Shown: positions 14,642-23,662, counted from the stretch's first letter. The stretch is DNA of 52,982 nucleotides from an uncultured Bacteroidales bacterium (GCA_944322815.1 CALUQB010000019.1:1-52982), one strand, 5' to 3'. Numbers and translations are program-made. Notes: generated by a model not told the origin, from the sequence alone.

Positions 14642-17191
14642 GAAGAAATACAGGACAATATCGACATAAGACTTGAACAGAAACTGGGATTCGACCGGAT
14701 AAGGAATGCCATAGCAGACAAGTGTGTCACCGAATATGCCGCCGACAGGACTATGGAAGAGACATTCGTCAATGATGCCGGAATCATACGGGAGCGGCTG
14801 CAGCTGACGGATGAAATGAGACTCATACTGATGTTCGAGGAAAGTTTCCCGACAAGCGGCTATATCGACTGTCTCGGTTTCCTGAAGCTGCTTGAAACAC
14901 CGTCGTCATATATCAATCTGGTGTCTTTGCGCAAGCTCAGAACCATGCTGGAGACTGTCAGGAAGGTTACGAATTTCTTTTCTTCCATCAAGGACGGGAT
15001 CTACCCTGCACTCAAGAAGATGGCTGAGCCAGTGATGTGTTTTCCCGAGGTACAGCACAGGATAGACCTGATTCTGGACAGGTACGGCGAGGTGAAAGAT
15101 ACGGCTTCCGATGAACTGGCTTCCATCCGCAAGACCTTGAAAGAAACGGAAGGGACCGTTTCCAGAAGGGTGAACTCCATTCTCAGGAGGATGCAGGATG
15201 AGGGGATCGCCGACAAGGATGCGTCCGTATCGGTCCGGGACGGGAAACTTCTGATTCCAGTCCCTGCGGTAAACAAGAAGAAAATCCCCGGATTCATTTA
15301 TGACGAGTCCGCCTCTGGCAAGACATCTTTCATAGAGCCTGCTGAAATAGTCGAGCTGGACAACAGGATAAAGGAACTCAAGTTCGCGGAGAACCGCGAA
15401 ATACTCCGGATACTGACCGTTTTCACAGACTTCCTGAGACCCTATGTCCCTGATCTCCTGCGTACTGCCGAATATATGGGCGAACTTGATTTTATCATGG
15501 CCAAGGCCAATGTCGCATTGGATATGATAGCAGGTATGCCGATATTGTCATCAACCGGTGAAATGAGCATCAGGAAGGCCCGTCATCCTCTGTTGGAGAA
15601 GGCACTCAGGAGGGACCGGAAAGAGATAGTGCCGCTGACCATAACATTGACGGACAAGAAGAGGATCCTGATGATATCAGGTCCCAATGCCGGAGGCAAG
15701 TCCGTATGTCTGAAAACCGTCGGACTTCTGCAGTATATGTTCCAGTGGGGTATGCTCATCCCTACATCGGAGACTTCGGAAATGCTGGTATTCGACCGTA
15801 TAATGGTCGATATCGGCGACGACCAGTCGATAGACAATGATTTGAGTACCTACAGTTCGTTCCTGGCCAATATGCGGGAAGTGTTGCTCCGTGCCGATGA
15901 CAAGACGCTGGTCCTTGTCGACGAGTTCGGTTCGGGGACCGAACCTGCTGCCGGAGGAGCCATCGCCGAGGCGATCCTGGCGGAGCTGGACAGGCGTGGC
16001 GTATATGGGGTGATCACGACACATTATACGAATCTGAAACTGTATGCGTCAAGTGCCGATACTCATGTGACAAACGGCGCGATGATGTTCGATGTCCGGA
16101 ATATCGCCCCATTGTTCAAGCTGGAGATGGGCCTGCCCGGGAATTCTTTCGCCTTCGAACTGGCCAGGAAAATGGGGCTGCCGGAGAATATCGTCAAGGA
16201 TGCTGAAACGAGGGCCGGAGACGAGTTCGTTGGGATCGAGCGGAATCTCCGGAAAATAGCCAGGAACAGAAAGGCCCTGGATGAGAAGCTGGAAAGGATA
16301 AGGAATACTGACAGGACTCTGGAAAGCATTACGGACAAGTACCAGAAAGAGCTGCTCGAAATAAAGAAAAAGAAGAAGGAGATTCTGGATGAAGCTGCGA
16401 AAGAAGCCCGGGAGATAGTGGCCGGTGCCAACCGTCAGGTGGAAAATACCATCAAGACGATAAAGGAAGCCCAGGCGGAGAAGGAGATTACCAAAGAGGC
16501 GAGAAAGGAACTCCAGAATTTCGTCTCTGCCCTGACTCAGAAAAAAGAGCAGGAACAGAAGGATAAGGATGACTATATAGAGCGGAAAATCAGACAGATA
16601 GACGCCAGAAAAGAGAGGGAGCGCCAGCGGAAGCTGCAGAGGGCTGACGAGAAGACCAGAAAAGAGATGGAGGCCTTGGCCGAAGAACAGAGGAAACAGG
16701 AAGAATTCAGGAACGCTCCGCTGAAACCCGGCGAGAAGGTCCGTATCAAGTCGAACGGGATGGTGGGAGAGATAGCCAAGGTAGCGGCAAAGACGATAGT
16801 GGTGAATATCGGCAATATCAGTTCGAAGCTTACTCCTGACAAGGTGGAGAGGATCACGTCTAACGAGTATCGTGACGCTGTCAAGGTCATTGCACCGAAG
16901 GTGTCGGCTGTAAGGATAGATGCGTCCATTTCGGAACGGAAACTGAATTTCAGTCCGGAACTTGATGTCCGCGGAGAGAGACTGAATGATGCGATAGAGA
17001 AGGTGACCAGATATATCGATGATGCCGTGATGCTGAGCATTCCGAGCGTCAGGATCATCCATGGGAAAGGGACCGGTGTCCTCAGGGAGGAAATCCAGAA
17101 ACTTCTGAGGGCCATGCCCGGGGTGGAGAAGGTCGCAGACGAGCATATACAGTTCGGCGGGACCGGAGTCACGGTCGTGACGCTGTACTGA
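14639..17191 (+). CDS. mutS2: Endonuclease MutS2
   Basis: An 850-residue MutS2, a DNA- or ribosome-associated ATPase that counters recombination or rescues collided ribosomes in other bacteria; it does not do classical mismatch repair. Residues 348-355 are the Walker A motif GPNAGGKS, and the Walker B segment LVLVDEFGSGTEP is near 420-432, followed by the signature ITTHYTNLK. Residues about 520-690 are a long charged coiled coil. The C-terminal Smr domain has LDVRGERL near 773 and HGKGTGVLR near 811. Start is TTG, supported by an upstream Shine-Dalgarno sequence and by homologous N-terminal spacing. It is 3 nt after cdaA, so the two are almost certainly cotranscribed. Confidence 0.95.
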   Translation: MEEIQDNIDIRLEQKLGFDRIRNAIADKCVTEYAADRTMEETFVNDAGIIRERLQLTDEMRLILMFEESFPTSGYIDCLGFLKLLETPSSYINLVSLRKLRTMLETVRKVTNFFSSIKDGIYPALKKMAEPVMCFPEVQHRIDLILDRYGEVKDTASDELASIRKTLKETEGTVSRRVNSILRRMQDEGIADKDASVSVRDGKLLIPVPAVNKKKIPGFIYDESASGKTSFIEPAEIVELDNRIKELKFAENREILRILTVFTDFLRPYVPDLLRTAEYMGELDFIMAKANVALDMIAGMPILSSTGEMSIRKARHPLLEKALRRDRKEIVPLTITLTDKKRILMISGPNAGGKSVCLKTVGLLQYMFQWGMLIPTSETSEMLVFDRIMVDIGDDQSIDNDLSTYSSFLANMREVLLRADDKTLVLVDEFGSGTEPAAGGAIAEAILAELDRRGVYGVITTHYTNLKLYASSADTHVTNGAMMFDVRNIAPLFKLEMGLPGNSFAFELARKMGLPENIVKDAETRAGDEFVGIERNLRKIARNRKALDEKLERIRNTDRTLESITDKYQKELLEIKKKKKEILDEAAKEAREIVAGANRQVENTIKTIKEAQAEKEITKEARKELQNFVSALTQKKEQEQKDKDDYIERKIRQIDARKERERQRKLQRADEKTRKEMEALAEEQRKQEEFRNAPLKPGEKVRIKSNGMVGEIAKVAAKTIVVNIGNISSKLTPDKVERITSNEYRDAVKVIAPKVSAVRIDASISERKLNFSPELDVRGERLNDAIEKVTRYIDDAVMLSIPSVRIIHGKGTGVLREEIQKLLRAMPGVEKVADEHIQFGGTGVTVVTLY

Positions 17192-17268
17192 CGGGAGGGC
17201 AGGTATTGGACCGTAAGGGTCCTGAAAGACAGAATAATACATTGGCCGTAAGGTCGGAAAAGGATTGG

Positions 17269-17652
17269 ATGATGACAGGTGATGGCGGAAGACGCGGTAT
17301 CGTGGGACGCAGAGGAGAGGAGGTAGCCGCGGCATATCTGATGGCTGCAGGACATACCGTTCTGGCGAGAAACTGGAGGTGCGGACATTTGGAAATAGAC
17401 ATCATTTCCATGGCGGCAGACGGAATACATTTTGTAGAAGTCAAAAGCCGCGTCCTGCCGATGGAGGCCGCTCCTGAGGAAAACGTGGGACCGGCCAAGC
17501 GCAGAAAACTGCTGGCGGCTGCCGGAAAGTGGCTTGAAAGGAACGGAATATACGATACTGACTGTGTCTTCGATATCGTGAGCGTGGTGTTTGACGGTGA
17601 CAGGTATACGGTGCAGTACTTCCCGCAGGCTTTTATCCCGCTTTTCATGTGA
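17269..17652 (+). CDS. yraN: YraN family (UPF0102) nuclease-like protein
   Basis: A 127-residue protein with the restriction-endonuclease-like core of UPF0102. GRRGEEVAAAYL, ARNWRCGHLEIDIIS and IHFVEVKSR give the E...GEIDLI...EVK pattern of a possible metal-binding nuclease site. The biochemical role in bacteria is not firmly known. A longer frame from TTG 17206 is open, but the ATG at 17269 (or 17272) gives the usual family length and start. It sits between mutS2 and manC, all on the plus strand with short gaps. Confidence 0.88.
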   Translation: MMTGDGGRRGIVGRRGEEVAAAYLMAAGHTVLARNWRCGHLEIDIISMAADGIHFVEVKSRVLPMEAAPEENVGPAKRRKLLAAAGKWLERNGIYDTDCVFDIVSVVFDGDRYTVQYFPQAFIPLFM

Positions 17653-17685
17653 CAGGATGTCATGACTATGTAGAACATTTAAACG

Positions 17686-18789
17686 ATGACCAATATGAAC
17701 GGCAATTTCTATTGTGTAATAATGGCTGGAGGAATCGGGACCAGATTCTGGCCTATGAGTAAGATCTCCAGGCCCAAGCAGTTCCTCGAAATAGCTGAAT
17801 CGGGAAAATCCTTCTTGCGCAGTACCTATGAACGGTACGCTGACATAGTTCCTGAGGAGAATATCATCGTGGTCACGACCGACCGTCTCGGGGCTCTGGT
17901 GAGAGCGCAGCTTCCTGAGCTGAAGGAGGAAAATCTTCTGCTGGAACCGTACGGACGTGACACGGCTCCTTGTATCGCCTATGCTACATATACTCTGCTG
18001 AAGAGAAATCCGGACGCTACGATGGTGGTCACTCCGGCGGATCATATTATCCGGGACACGGATGTGTTCAAGGAAGATATCCTGGCTGCCATGGAGTATT
18101 CTTCCGGAAAGGATGTGCTGATGACTCTGGGTATCAAGCCTACACGCCCTGACCCTAACTACGGGTATATCCAGGTGAGCGGCGGACGGTGCAGCAGCGA
18201 CAGGCATGAGGCAGTGAAGGTGAAGACGTTCACGGAGAAGCCAGATGTCGAGCTGGCCAAGGTCTTCATAAGTTCCGGAGAATTTTTCTGGAATTCCGGT
18301 ATTTTCGTCTGGAGGGCTGACAGTATCAGGTCCGAGATGGAGAGGCATCTGCCGGAAGTGACCCGTCTGTTCCAGGGATGGGAAAATGCCATAGGGAGTC
18401 CGGTGGAGGATATGTTCATAGAGAAGGCTTATTCCGACTGCATCAAGATTTCCATCGACTATGGCGTGATGGAGAAAACGGACAAGGCATGGCTTTATCC
18501 GGCCAGGTTCAGCTGGGCCGATGTGGGTACCTGGGAATCCCTTTATAATATAGTCAACAAAAAGGATGAGAACGGCAATGTCTGCAATTCGCATTTTATC
18601 CTTTCACGGGACAATGCCGAATCTCTGGTCATATCCGAGAACAGGAACAAGCTCATGGCCATTTCCGGACTGAAGGATTTCGTAGTCATAGACACGGAGG
18701 ACGTGCTGCTGATATGTCCGAAGAGCGACAAGCGCGTGAAGGATATCATGTCCGGCCTGGCCATGCCGGGATATGAACAGTTCAAGTAA
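17686..18789 (+). CDS. manC: Mannose-1-phosphate guanylyltransferase
   Basis: Makes GDP-mannose from mannose 1-phosphate and GTP, the precursor of GDP-fucose and mannosyl units for surface glycans. The N-terminal nucleotide-binding motif reads MAGGIGTRFWPMS (residues about 14-26), followed by RPKQFLEI. VTPADHII, FTEKPD and FWNSGIFVW are the other diagnostic motifs of nucleotidyltransferases of this group. At 367 residues it is the short, single-domain form without a fused isomerase. It starts with ATG at 17686, with a second ATG at 17695. It is cotranscribed with yraN and followed by yqeY. Confidence 0.94.
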   Translation: MTNMNGNFYCVIMAGGIGTRFWPMSKISRPKQFLEIAESGKSFLRSTYERYADIVPEENIIVVTTDRLGALVRAQLPELKEENLLLEPYGRDTAPCIAYATYTLLKRNPDATMVVTPADHIIRDTDVFKEDILAAMEYSSGKDVLMTLGIKPTRPDPNYGYIQVSGGRCSSDRHEAVKVKTFTEKPDVELAKVFISSGEFFWNSGIFVWRADSIRSEMERHLPEVTRLFQGWENAIGSPVEDMFIEKAYSDCIKISIDYGVMEKTDKAWLYPARFSWADVGTWESLYNIVNKKDENGNVCNSHFILSRDNAESLVISENRNKLMAISGLKDFVVIDTEDVLLICPKSDKRVKDIMSGLAMPGYEQFK

Positions 18790-18818
18790 AGTCAGGAGAA
18801 TAATTCAAATCATATAAT

Positions 18819-19268
18819 ATGGAACTCGAGAAACAGATTCAGGCGGACATCGTGTCTGCCATGAAGGCAAAGGAGACTGTGCGTCTCGCTGCCTTGAGAG
18901 GTATAAAGGCTGCGATACTTCTGGCCAAGACTTCGGAGGGAGCCAACGGTGAGATATCGGATGCCGAGATCGTCAAGATCATCGGCAAGCTGGTGAAGCA
19001 GCGTAAGGAAAGTGCCGGGATTTATACTCAGCAGGGGCGTCCGGAGCTGGCAGAAAACGAATTGGCCGAGGCTGCAGCTATGGAGGTGTATCTTCCGAAG
19101 CAGCTGTCCGAAGCCGAGGTGGAGGCTGAACTTCAGAAGATCATTGCGGAGACTGGCGCTTCGAAAATGTCCGATATGGGCAAGGTCATGGGTGTCGCCA
19201 CCAAACGCCTGGCAGGTCAGGCTGACGGCAAGCTGATTTCCACTCTGGTAAGGGAGTTTCTTGCCTGA
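18819..19268 (+). CDS. yqeY: GatB/YqeY domain protein
   Basis: A 149-residue protein of the YqeY family, related to the C-terminal tail domain of the GatB amidotransferase subunit. MELEKQIQADIVSAMKAKE, LAALRGIKAAILLAKT and the C-terminal GKVMGVATKRLAGQADGKLIS match the family; the last resembles the tRNA-contact helix of GatB. Free-standing members have no firmly known role, although a part in tRNA-dependent amidation has been suggested. It lies 29 nt after manC and ends before a shared terminator. Confidence 0.92.
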   Translation: MELEKQIQADIVSAMKAKETVRLAALRGIKAAILLAKTSEGANGEISDAEIVKIIGKLVKQRKESAGIYTQQGRPELAENELAEAAAMEVYLPKQLSEAEVEAELQKIIAETGASKMSDMGKVMGVATKRLAGQADGKLISTLVREFLA

Positions 19269-19295
19269 CACTGTCGGCGATTTTCAGACACAAAT

Positions 19296-19333
19296 AAAGG
19301 CAAACTCAGTATCATTCACTGAATTAGCCTTTT
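19296..19333. terminator. Bidirectional terminator between yqeY and tRNA-Leu
   Basis: AAAGGC...CTCAGT and ACTGA...GCCTTT form an interrupted stem with a TTTT tail on the right and an A-run on the left. It can serve both the plus-strand yqeY transcript and the minus-strand tRNA transcript. Confidence 0.75.
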
Positions 19334-19340
19334 AAAAATG

Positions 19341-19426
19341 TGCTCCGGACGGGGATCGAACCCGTACGGACATTTCTGTCCAAGGGATTTTAAGTCCCTC
19401 TTGTCTACCAATTCCAACACCAGAGC
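19341..19426 (-). tRNA. tRNA-Leu (anticodon TAA)
   Basis: On the minus strand the gene has acceptor GCTCTGG with CCGGAGC, a D-arm, an anticodon stem GGGA/TCCC with loop CTTAAAA (anticodon TAA), a long variable arm (TGGACAGAAATGTCC) typical of class II tRNAs, and T-loop GTTCGATCC. Discriminator A; CCA not encoded. 86 nt. Confidence 0.97.
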
Positions 19427-19435
19427 TTCCGGGTG

Positions 19436-19443
19436 CAAAGGTA
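19436..19443 (-). promoter_or_regulatory. tRNA-Leu promoter -7 element
   Basis: Reading leftward, TACCTTTG followed by CA, 10 nt before the tRNA 5' end. It is divergent from the fabG promoter about 13 nt away. Confidence 0.6.
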
Positions 19444-19455
19444 TAAAAAAAATAT

Positions 19456-19463
19456 TATCTTTG
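19456..19463 (+). promoter_or_regulatory. fabG promoter -7 element
   Basis: TATCTTTG, 44 nt upstream of the fabG ATG at 19508. Confidence 0.65.
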
Positions 19464-19507
19464 CCCCATGTTTCTGTAAATGACTGAATTTTTAAAACAG
19501 ATATAAA

Positions 19508-20254
19508 ATGGGACTTCTAAACGGAAAAGTCGCCCTGATCACAGGAGCGGCAAGAGGAATCGGAAAAGCTATCGCTGCGAAATACGCATCGGAAGGTGCT
19601 GACATCGCTTTCACTGATCTGGTCATCAACGATGCAGCCGAGGCTACTGTAAAGGAACTTGAAGCATACGGCGTGAAAGTCAAGGCATATGCTTCCAATG
19701 CAGCCGACTTCGAAGAGACACATAAGGTCGTATCTGAAATCCTGAACGAGTTCGGACATATCGACATACTGGTGAACAACGCCGGAATCACGAAAGACGG
19801 ACTCATGATGAGGATGACTGAGGCTCAGTGGGATGCGGTCATCAACGTGAACCTGAAGTCTGCCTTCAACTTCATACATGCCCTGACACCTGTCATGGCC
19901 AAACAGAGAAGCGGCAGCATCATCAACATGTCATCAGTGGTAGGAGTATCAGGCAACGCGGGCCAGTGCAACTATTCCGCTTCCAAGGCCGGTCTGATAG
20001 GACTCGCCAAATCCATCGCCAAGGAGATGGGACCTCGCGGAATACGTGCGAACTGCATCGCCCCGGGCTTCATCATTACCGACATGACAAACGCGCTTCC
20101 TGAGAAGGTCCGCGAAGAATGGGAGAAGCAGATTCCTCTCAGAAGAGGCGGTACTCCTGAGGATGTAGCCAATGTGGCTCTCTTCCTGGGGTCTGATCTG
20201 TCTTCTTATGTCAGCGGACAGGTTATCCACTGCTGCGGTGCCATGAACTGCTAG
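19508..20254 (+). CDS. fabG: 3-oxoacyl-[acyl-carrier-protein] reductase
   Basis: A 248-residue short-chain dehydrogenase that reduces 3-ketoacyl-ACP with NADPH in fatty acid synthesis. The cofactor motif TGAARGIGKAIA (residues about 12-23), the NNAG motif (about 88-91) and the catalytic YSASKAG (about 155-161) with the upstream Ser of the catalytic triad are all present. C-terminus is GQVIHCCGAMNC, a Cys-bearing variant of the usual GQ-x-x-x-x-x-GG-x end. FabG is the best match among short-chain dehydrogenases, given the length and KSAFNF...SSVVG pattern. It has its own promoter and is separated from comF. Confidence 0.88.
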   Translation: MGLLNGKVALITGAARGIGKAIAAKYASEGADIAFTDLVINDAAEATVKELEAYGVKVKAYASNAADFEETHKVVSEILNEFGHIDILVNNAGITKDGLMMRMTEAQWDAVINVNLKSAFNFIHALTPVMAKQRSGSIINMSSVVGVSGNAGQCNYSASKAGLIGLAKSIAKEMGPRGIRANCIAPGFIITDMTNALPEKVREEWEKQIPLRRGGTPEDVANVALFLGSDLSSYVSGQVIHCCGAMNC

Positions 20255-20331
20255 GATTTTCTTTTTTTTAATACGTTTTTTCTTTTTTTATGCCTCGGGG
20301 GATTTTCCCGGAGGTATATTTGAAAGAAAAA

Positions 20332-21090
20332 ATGGAAAAAATCACATATTATCTGTCCGCTCTCGCAGACATTGCATTGCCGAGGTGCTGCATAGTCTGC
20401 GGACGGCAGCTGGGAACGAGGGAGAATCATCTGTGCCTGTATTGCGCGGCTGATTTTCCCTTTACCCGTTTCTGGAGTTCCTCCCGTAATGACATGGCTG
20501 ACAGGCTGAATCTTTCAATCAGCCGCGATATGGAATCACATCCGGAAAATGCCGGATACGAAAAGTATTCCTACGCTGTGGCCCTGTTTTTCTATTATGG
20601 CGAAGCACCGTACAAGAAAATCCCGCAGGGACTGAAATACAGGAAGCAGTTCGGAGAAGGAAGATATTTTGCCGGACTTCTGGCGGAAAAGGCTTTTTCC
20701 TGCAGGTGGTTTTCCGATGTAGATATGATCATACCGGTGCCGCTGCACTGGAAGCGGAAATGGGATCGTGGTTATAATCAGGCAGAAGTGATAGCCGCGG
20801 AACTGGCTGCGGAAAAACGGTGCCGCATGCAGGCTGACCTTCTCTGCAGAGGAAAATATACGCTTACCCAGACCAGGCTTTCGGTGGAAGACAAGAAGCG
20901 GAATGTAAACAGTGCCTTTCACGTCCGTGAGAATGTGGCAGATCGGTATTCTCCGGAGCATATCATGCTCGTCGACGATGTGTTTACTACCGGTGCTACC
21001 ATGACGGCATGTCACCACGCATTGCGCGGTTTCTATGGCCGGGATATCCGTATCAGTGCCGCAGCCCTTGGCTTTGTCAGCAGCGACTGA
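20332..21090 (+). CDS. comF: ComF family amidophosphoribosyltransferase-like protein
   Basis: ComF proteins combine a small Zn ribbon and a phosphoribosyltransferase fold and are linked to DNA uptake in naturally competent bacteria. The Zn ribbon is PRCCIVCG...LCLYC near residues 17-44; VPLHWKRKWDRGYNQAE near 143-159 is a family hallmark; and the PRPP-binding loop IMLVDDVFTTGATM lies near 211-224. I chose the ATG at 20332, which gives MEKITYYLSALADIALP; an upstream ATG at 20290 would read through a hairpin-like GC-rich stretch. No other competence gene is in this window. Confidence 0.88.
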   Translation: MEKITYYLSALADIALPRCCIVCGRQLGTRENHLCLYCAADFPFTRFWSSSRNDMADRLNLSISRDMESHPENAGYEKYSYAVALFFYYGEAPYKKIPQGLKYRKQFGEGRYFAGLLAEKAFSCRWFSDVDMIIPVPLHWKRKWDRGYNQAEVIAAELAAEKRCRMQADLLCRGKYTLTQTRLSVEDKKRNVNSAFHVRENVADRYSPEHIMLVDDVFTTGATMTACHHALRGFYGRDIRISAAALGFVSSD

Positions 21091-21117
21091 AGCAGCGGCA
21101 GAAGCAGCGTCTGACGC

Positions 21118-21321
21118 TCAGACTATCCTTATTTTGTCTTTCGGAACAAAATAATACTTCACCGCATCATCGGCGACTGCCTGTGACGGGACATTCACGA
21201 TATCGGCATTCCTGAGCAGGATGCTGTATTTCAGATTCAGTAGATGTCTCCGAATCCAGCTGTATCCGGGCTGCGATACGAAATCCAGATTGTCGACAGT
21301 AACTGTTTTCGGGCTTTTCAT
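21118..21321 (-). pseudogene. Glycosyltransferase family 4 fragment (67 aa)
   Basis: A short minus-strand ORF with ATG and TGA whose sequence matches only the middle of a GT4-type glycosyltransferase: TVDNLDFVSQPGYSW, then LRNADIVNVPSQAVADDAV and YYFVPKDKIRIV. In a full enzyme this segment lies between the N-terminal Rossmann domain and the nucleotide-sugar domain; here the stop falls right where a YNG motif would follow. It resembles the same region of the intact glycosyltransferase on the opposite strand at 21450 (TVHDLNFLYDKPAYKH, DRADRIVAISEYARKD). It is most likely the remnant of a lost gene; a small expressed protein cannot be ruled out. Confidence 0.6.
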
Positions 21322-21360
21322 TTGAAAAAAGTTTGAGAACAGATGCGAATTTACGATAAA

Positions 21361-21392
21361 TTGATGTGAATCCGATGAAATTTCTATCTTTG
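21361..21392 (+). promoter_or_regulatory. Promoter of the glycosyltransferase/PAP2 unit
   Basis: TTG at 21361-21363, 21 nt, then TATCTTTG at 21385-21392. The glycosyltransferase ATG is 57 nt downstream. Confidence 0.75.
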
Positions 21393-21449
21393 TATAATTT
21401 TATGCGGATTCATCACTGACATCCGAATCATATAACTTGACCGACAGCT

Positions 21450-22502
21450 ATGTATGTATTTGACTGTGCTCTTATGAAATATCCGAATACCGGATTATTC
21501 GCTTTCAGCGACAACCTGGCAAGGTGTCTCGCACGCCATGCGGAAGAGCAGAAAGAAAAGATGGGCTTTTATGTTCCCGAAAAGTATATCGGAAGATGGG
21601 GGAGTGGAGTGTCCTACATGAAATTGAGTGCATTGCACAAGATTTATCTCCCTGCCCGCGGGATAGACGTGTGGCATGCCGCATATCAGCGCAGCCGTTA
21701 TCTGCCGCCGAAAGGTACCAGAATGGTGCTTACGGTCCATGACCTGAACTTCCTGTATGACAAGCCGGCCTACAAGCATGCGAAGCACCTGAGATGGGTC
21801 CAGAACAGAGTCGACAGGGCTGACAGGATAGTCGCCATTTCCGAATATGCCAGAAAGGATATCGAGGCCCATGTCGATCTGAAAGGGAAGAAAGTGGACG
21901 TCATATACAACGGCCTTAACTTTTTCGACGGTGACATAGCTGCTCCGGAACGCGTACCGCAGCGGCCTTTCCTCTTCTCGGTAGGGACCGTACTTCCCAA
22001 AAAGAATTTTCATGTCCTTCCGGCTTTGCTCCAGGACAATGACTATGAGCTGATCATAGCCGGAAACAGGTCCAGCTACGAACAGCAGATAATCGAAGAG
22101 GCCAGAAAATACGGTGTGGAAGACAGGGTTTTCATTGCCGGTCCGGTATCGGAACCGGTAAAATACTGGTATATCAAGAACTGTCTGGCCTTCCTCTTCC
22201 CTTCTCTGGCCGAAGGATTCGGCCTTCCGGTGATAGAGGCCATGTATTATCAGAAGCCTGTCTTCTTGTCGGACCATACCTCCCTGCCTGAAATAGGCAG
22301 CCGTTATGCATTCTATTTCGACCATGATTTCGACAGGGATCTGATGAGGCGGAAATTCACTGAAACCATGGCGGAGTTCGGCAAGGGGGGCAGCAAGATC
22401 GAAAAACTGAAGGAAGAAATGAAGATTCACGCCGAAAGCTTTTCATGGGAGAGAACCGCACGGAAATATTTCAATATCTATCGGGAACTTGCTTCAAGAT
22501 GA
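21450..22502 (+). CDS. Glycosyltransferase family 4
   Basis: A 350-residue GT-B-fold glycosyltransferase that would add a sugar to a glycan or lipid from a nucleotide donor at the inner membrane face. DADRIVAISEYARKDIE-type sequence occurs near 127-140; FLFSVGTVLPKKNFHVL near 172-188 and the donor-site signature SLAEGFGLPVIEAMYYQKPV near 251-270 (E-x-x-x-x-x-x-E pattern) are clear. Acceptor and donor cannot be deduced. It overlaps the PAP2 phosphatase start in ATGA, so the two are translated together and probably work on the same lipid-linked product. Confidence 0.9.
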   Translation: MYVFDCALMKYPNTGLFAFSDNLARCLARHAEEQKEKMGFYVPEKYIGRWGSGVSYMKLSALHKIYLPARGIDVWHAAYQRSRYLPPKGTRMVLTVHDLNFLYDKPAYKHAKHLRWVQNRVDRADRIVAISEYARKDIEAHVDLKGKKVDVIYNGLNFFDGDIAAPERVPQRPFLFSVGTVLPKKNFHVLPALLQDNDYELIIAGNRSSYEQQIIEEARKYGVEDRVFIAGPVSEPVKYWYIKNCLAFLFPSLAEGFGLPVIEAMYYQKPVFLSDHTSLPEIGSRYAFYFDHDFDRDLMRRKFTETMAEFGKGGSKIEKLKEEMKIHAESFSWERTARKYFNIYRELASR

Positions 22503-23662
22503 AAATGCTGCAGAAGATCATTTTTTCTCTGGCATTGCTTCTCGGATATCCTGTCCTGACTACTGCGCAGTTCATCCAGGGAAGCGGTGCGGAGCGTGTG
22601 GGATTTGACAGAAGCTTTCAGGCCCTGAGATACAATGCCGTCGGCGATCTCCACTATGAAGTGGATGACTATGTACAGTATCTTCCTGCTGCAGCCATGG
22701 CCGGAATCAAGGCCTTGATCAAGGCGGAAGGATACGAGAGCCGCAGTTCATGGGGACGGATGCTCGTATCGGATGCCATTTCCGTCGCCGCCATGACAGC
22801 TGTAGTCAACGGTATCAAATATACGGCAAGACGGCCAAGGCCTGACGGGACTTCGCACAACTCTTTCCCTTCGGGACATACTGCGACCAGTTTCATGACA
22901 GCCGCGATGCTTCATGAAGAATACGGATGGAGAAGTCCATGGTTCAGTTTCGGGGGTTATGCCGCGGCTTCCCTGGTAGGCATGTCGAGAATCATCAACA
23001 ACAGGCACTGGGCTACGGATGTCATTGCCGGAGCTGCCATAGGTATGGCGTCTGTCAAGTTCGGTTACTGGATAGCCGATCTTATATTCAAGGATAAATA
23101 TATTTCATGGAACTATGCACGGCCTGTCTTCGGTTTCGATCCTGACAGGAAATATTACGATATCGGCCTTTATTTCGGATATCGGTTTTTTCTTGGCCAT
23201 AACGCTGTCGCTATGGCCGATGGAGGAAAGCCTGCCGCCTTCAATGGCGGAAGCGTGACAGGTATCGAGGTCTCTGTTCCTGTGGCAAACGGCGGACGGA
23301 TAAAAGGTACTGCAGGTATCGCTGCCAGGATAGGTGCGAATTCGTATTGTGCCGGCAGCAGGATGGACTTCAATACCTACGATTTTATGGCCGGAGGATA
23401 TTGGCGCAAGCCGTTGGTACGTATTCTGGAAGTGGACACGAGGATTCTTGCAGGATATTCTCTGGCAGGAAACAGAAGGCTGTCGGGTCCTGCCGGAGTG
23501 CTGGACGGAATTGCCCTGGCTGCGGATGCCGGCCTTGCGATCACTACCGGGGAGAACTTCAAGATAAAGGCTTTCGCAGCATATGAAGCCTCACGCTTCA
23601 CCGTGCAAAAGCCTTTTACTCAATCTGTCGTTCTGGGCGGAGCTGCACATTTCTTCTGGTAG
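22499..23662 (+). CDS. PAP2-family phosphatase with C-terminal barrel-like domain
   Basis: A 387-residue secreted phosphatase. The first about 22 residues (MKMLQKIIFSLALLLGYPVL then TTAQ) are a signal peptide. The three PAP2 motifs are present: KYTARRPRP (about 107-115), PSGHT (about 124-128) and SRIINNRHWATD (about 166-177), which hold the catalytic His and the phosphate-binding residues. Residues about 215-387 are beta-rich with alternating hydrophobics and end in FFW, the pattern of an outer-membrane barrel or a barrel-like domain. Possible substrates are undecaprenyl diphosphate, phosphatidylglycerol phosphate or a lipid A phosphate. The start at 22499 overlaps the glycosyltransferase stop. 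Confidence 0.85.
   Translation: MKMLQKIIFSLALLLGYPVLTTAQFIQGSGAERVGFDRSFQALRYNAVGDLHYEVDDYVQYLPAAAMAGIKALIKAEGYESRSSWGRMLVSDAISVAAMTAVVNGIKYTARRPRPDGTSHNSFPSGHTATSFMTAAMLHEEYGWRSPWFSFGGYAAASLVGMSRIINNRHWATDVIAGAAIGMASVKFGYWIADLIFKDKYISWNYARPVFGFDPDRKYYDIGLYFGYRFFLGHNAVAMADGGKPAAFNGGSVTGIEVSVPVANGGRIKGTAGIAARIGANSYCAGSRMDFNTYDFMAGGYWRKPLVRILEVDTRILAGYSLAGNRRLSGPAGVLDGIALAADAGLAITTGENFKIKAFAAYEASRFTVQKPFTQSVVLGGAAHFFW

Noticed and set aside
16573-18594. Long minus-strand open frame of 673 codons over mutS2, yraN and manC
   Set aside because: It is antisense to three well-supported plus-strand genes and contains no recognised domain; open antisense frames are common in GC-richer coding DNA.
20290-20331. 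Earlier ATG for comF
   Set aside because: The stretch includes a GC-rich hairpin and a TATATTTG element, and the added residues do not look like the family.
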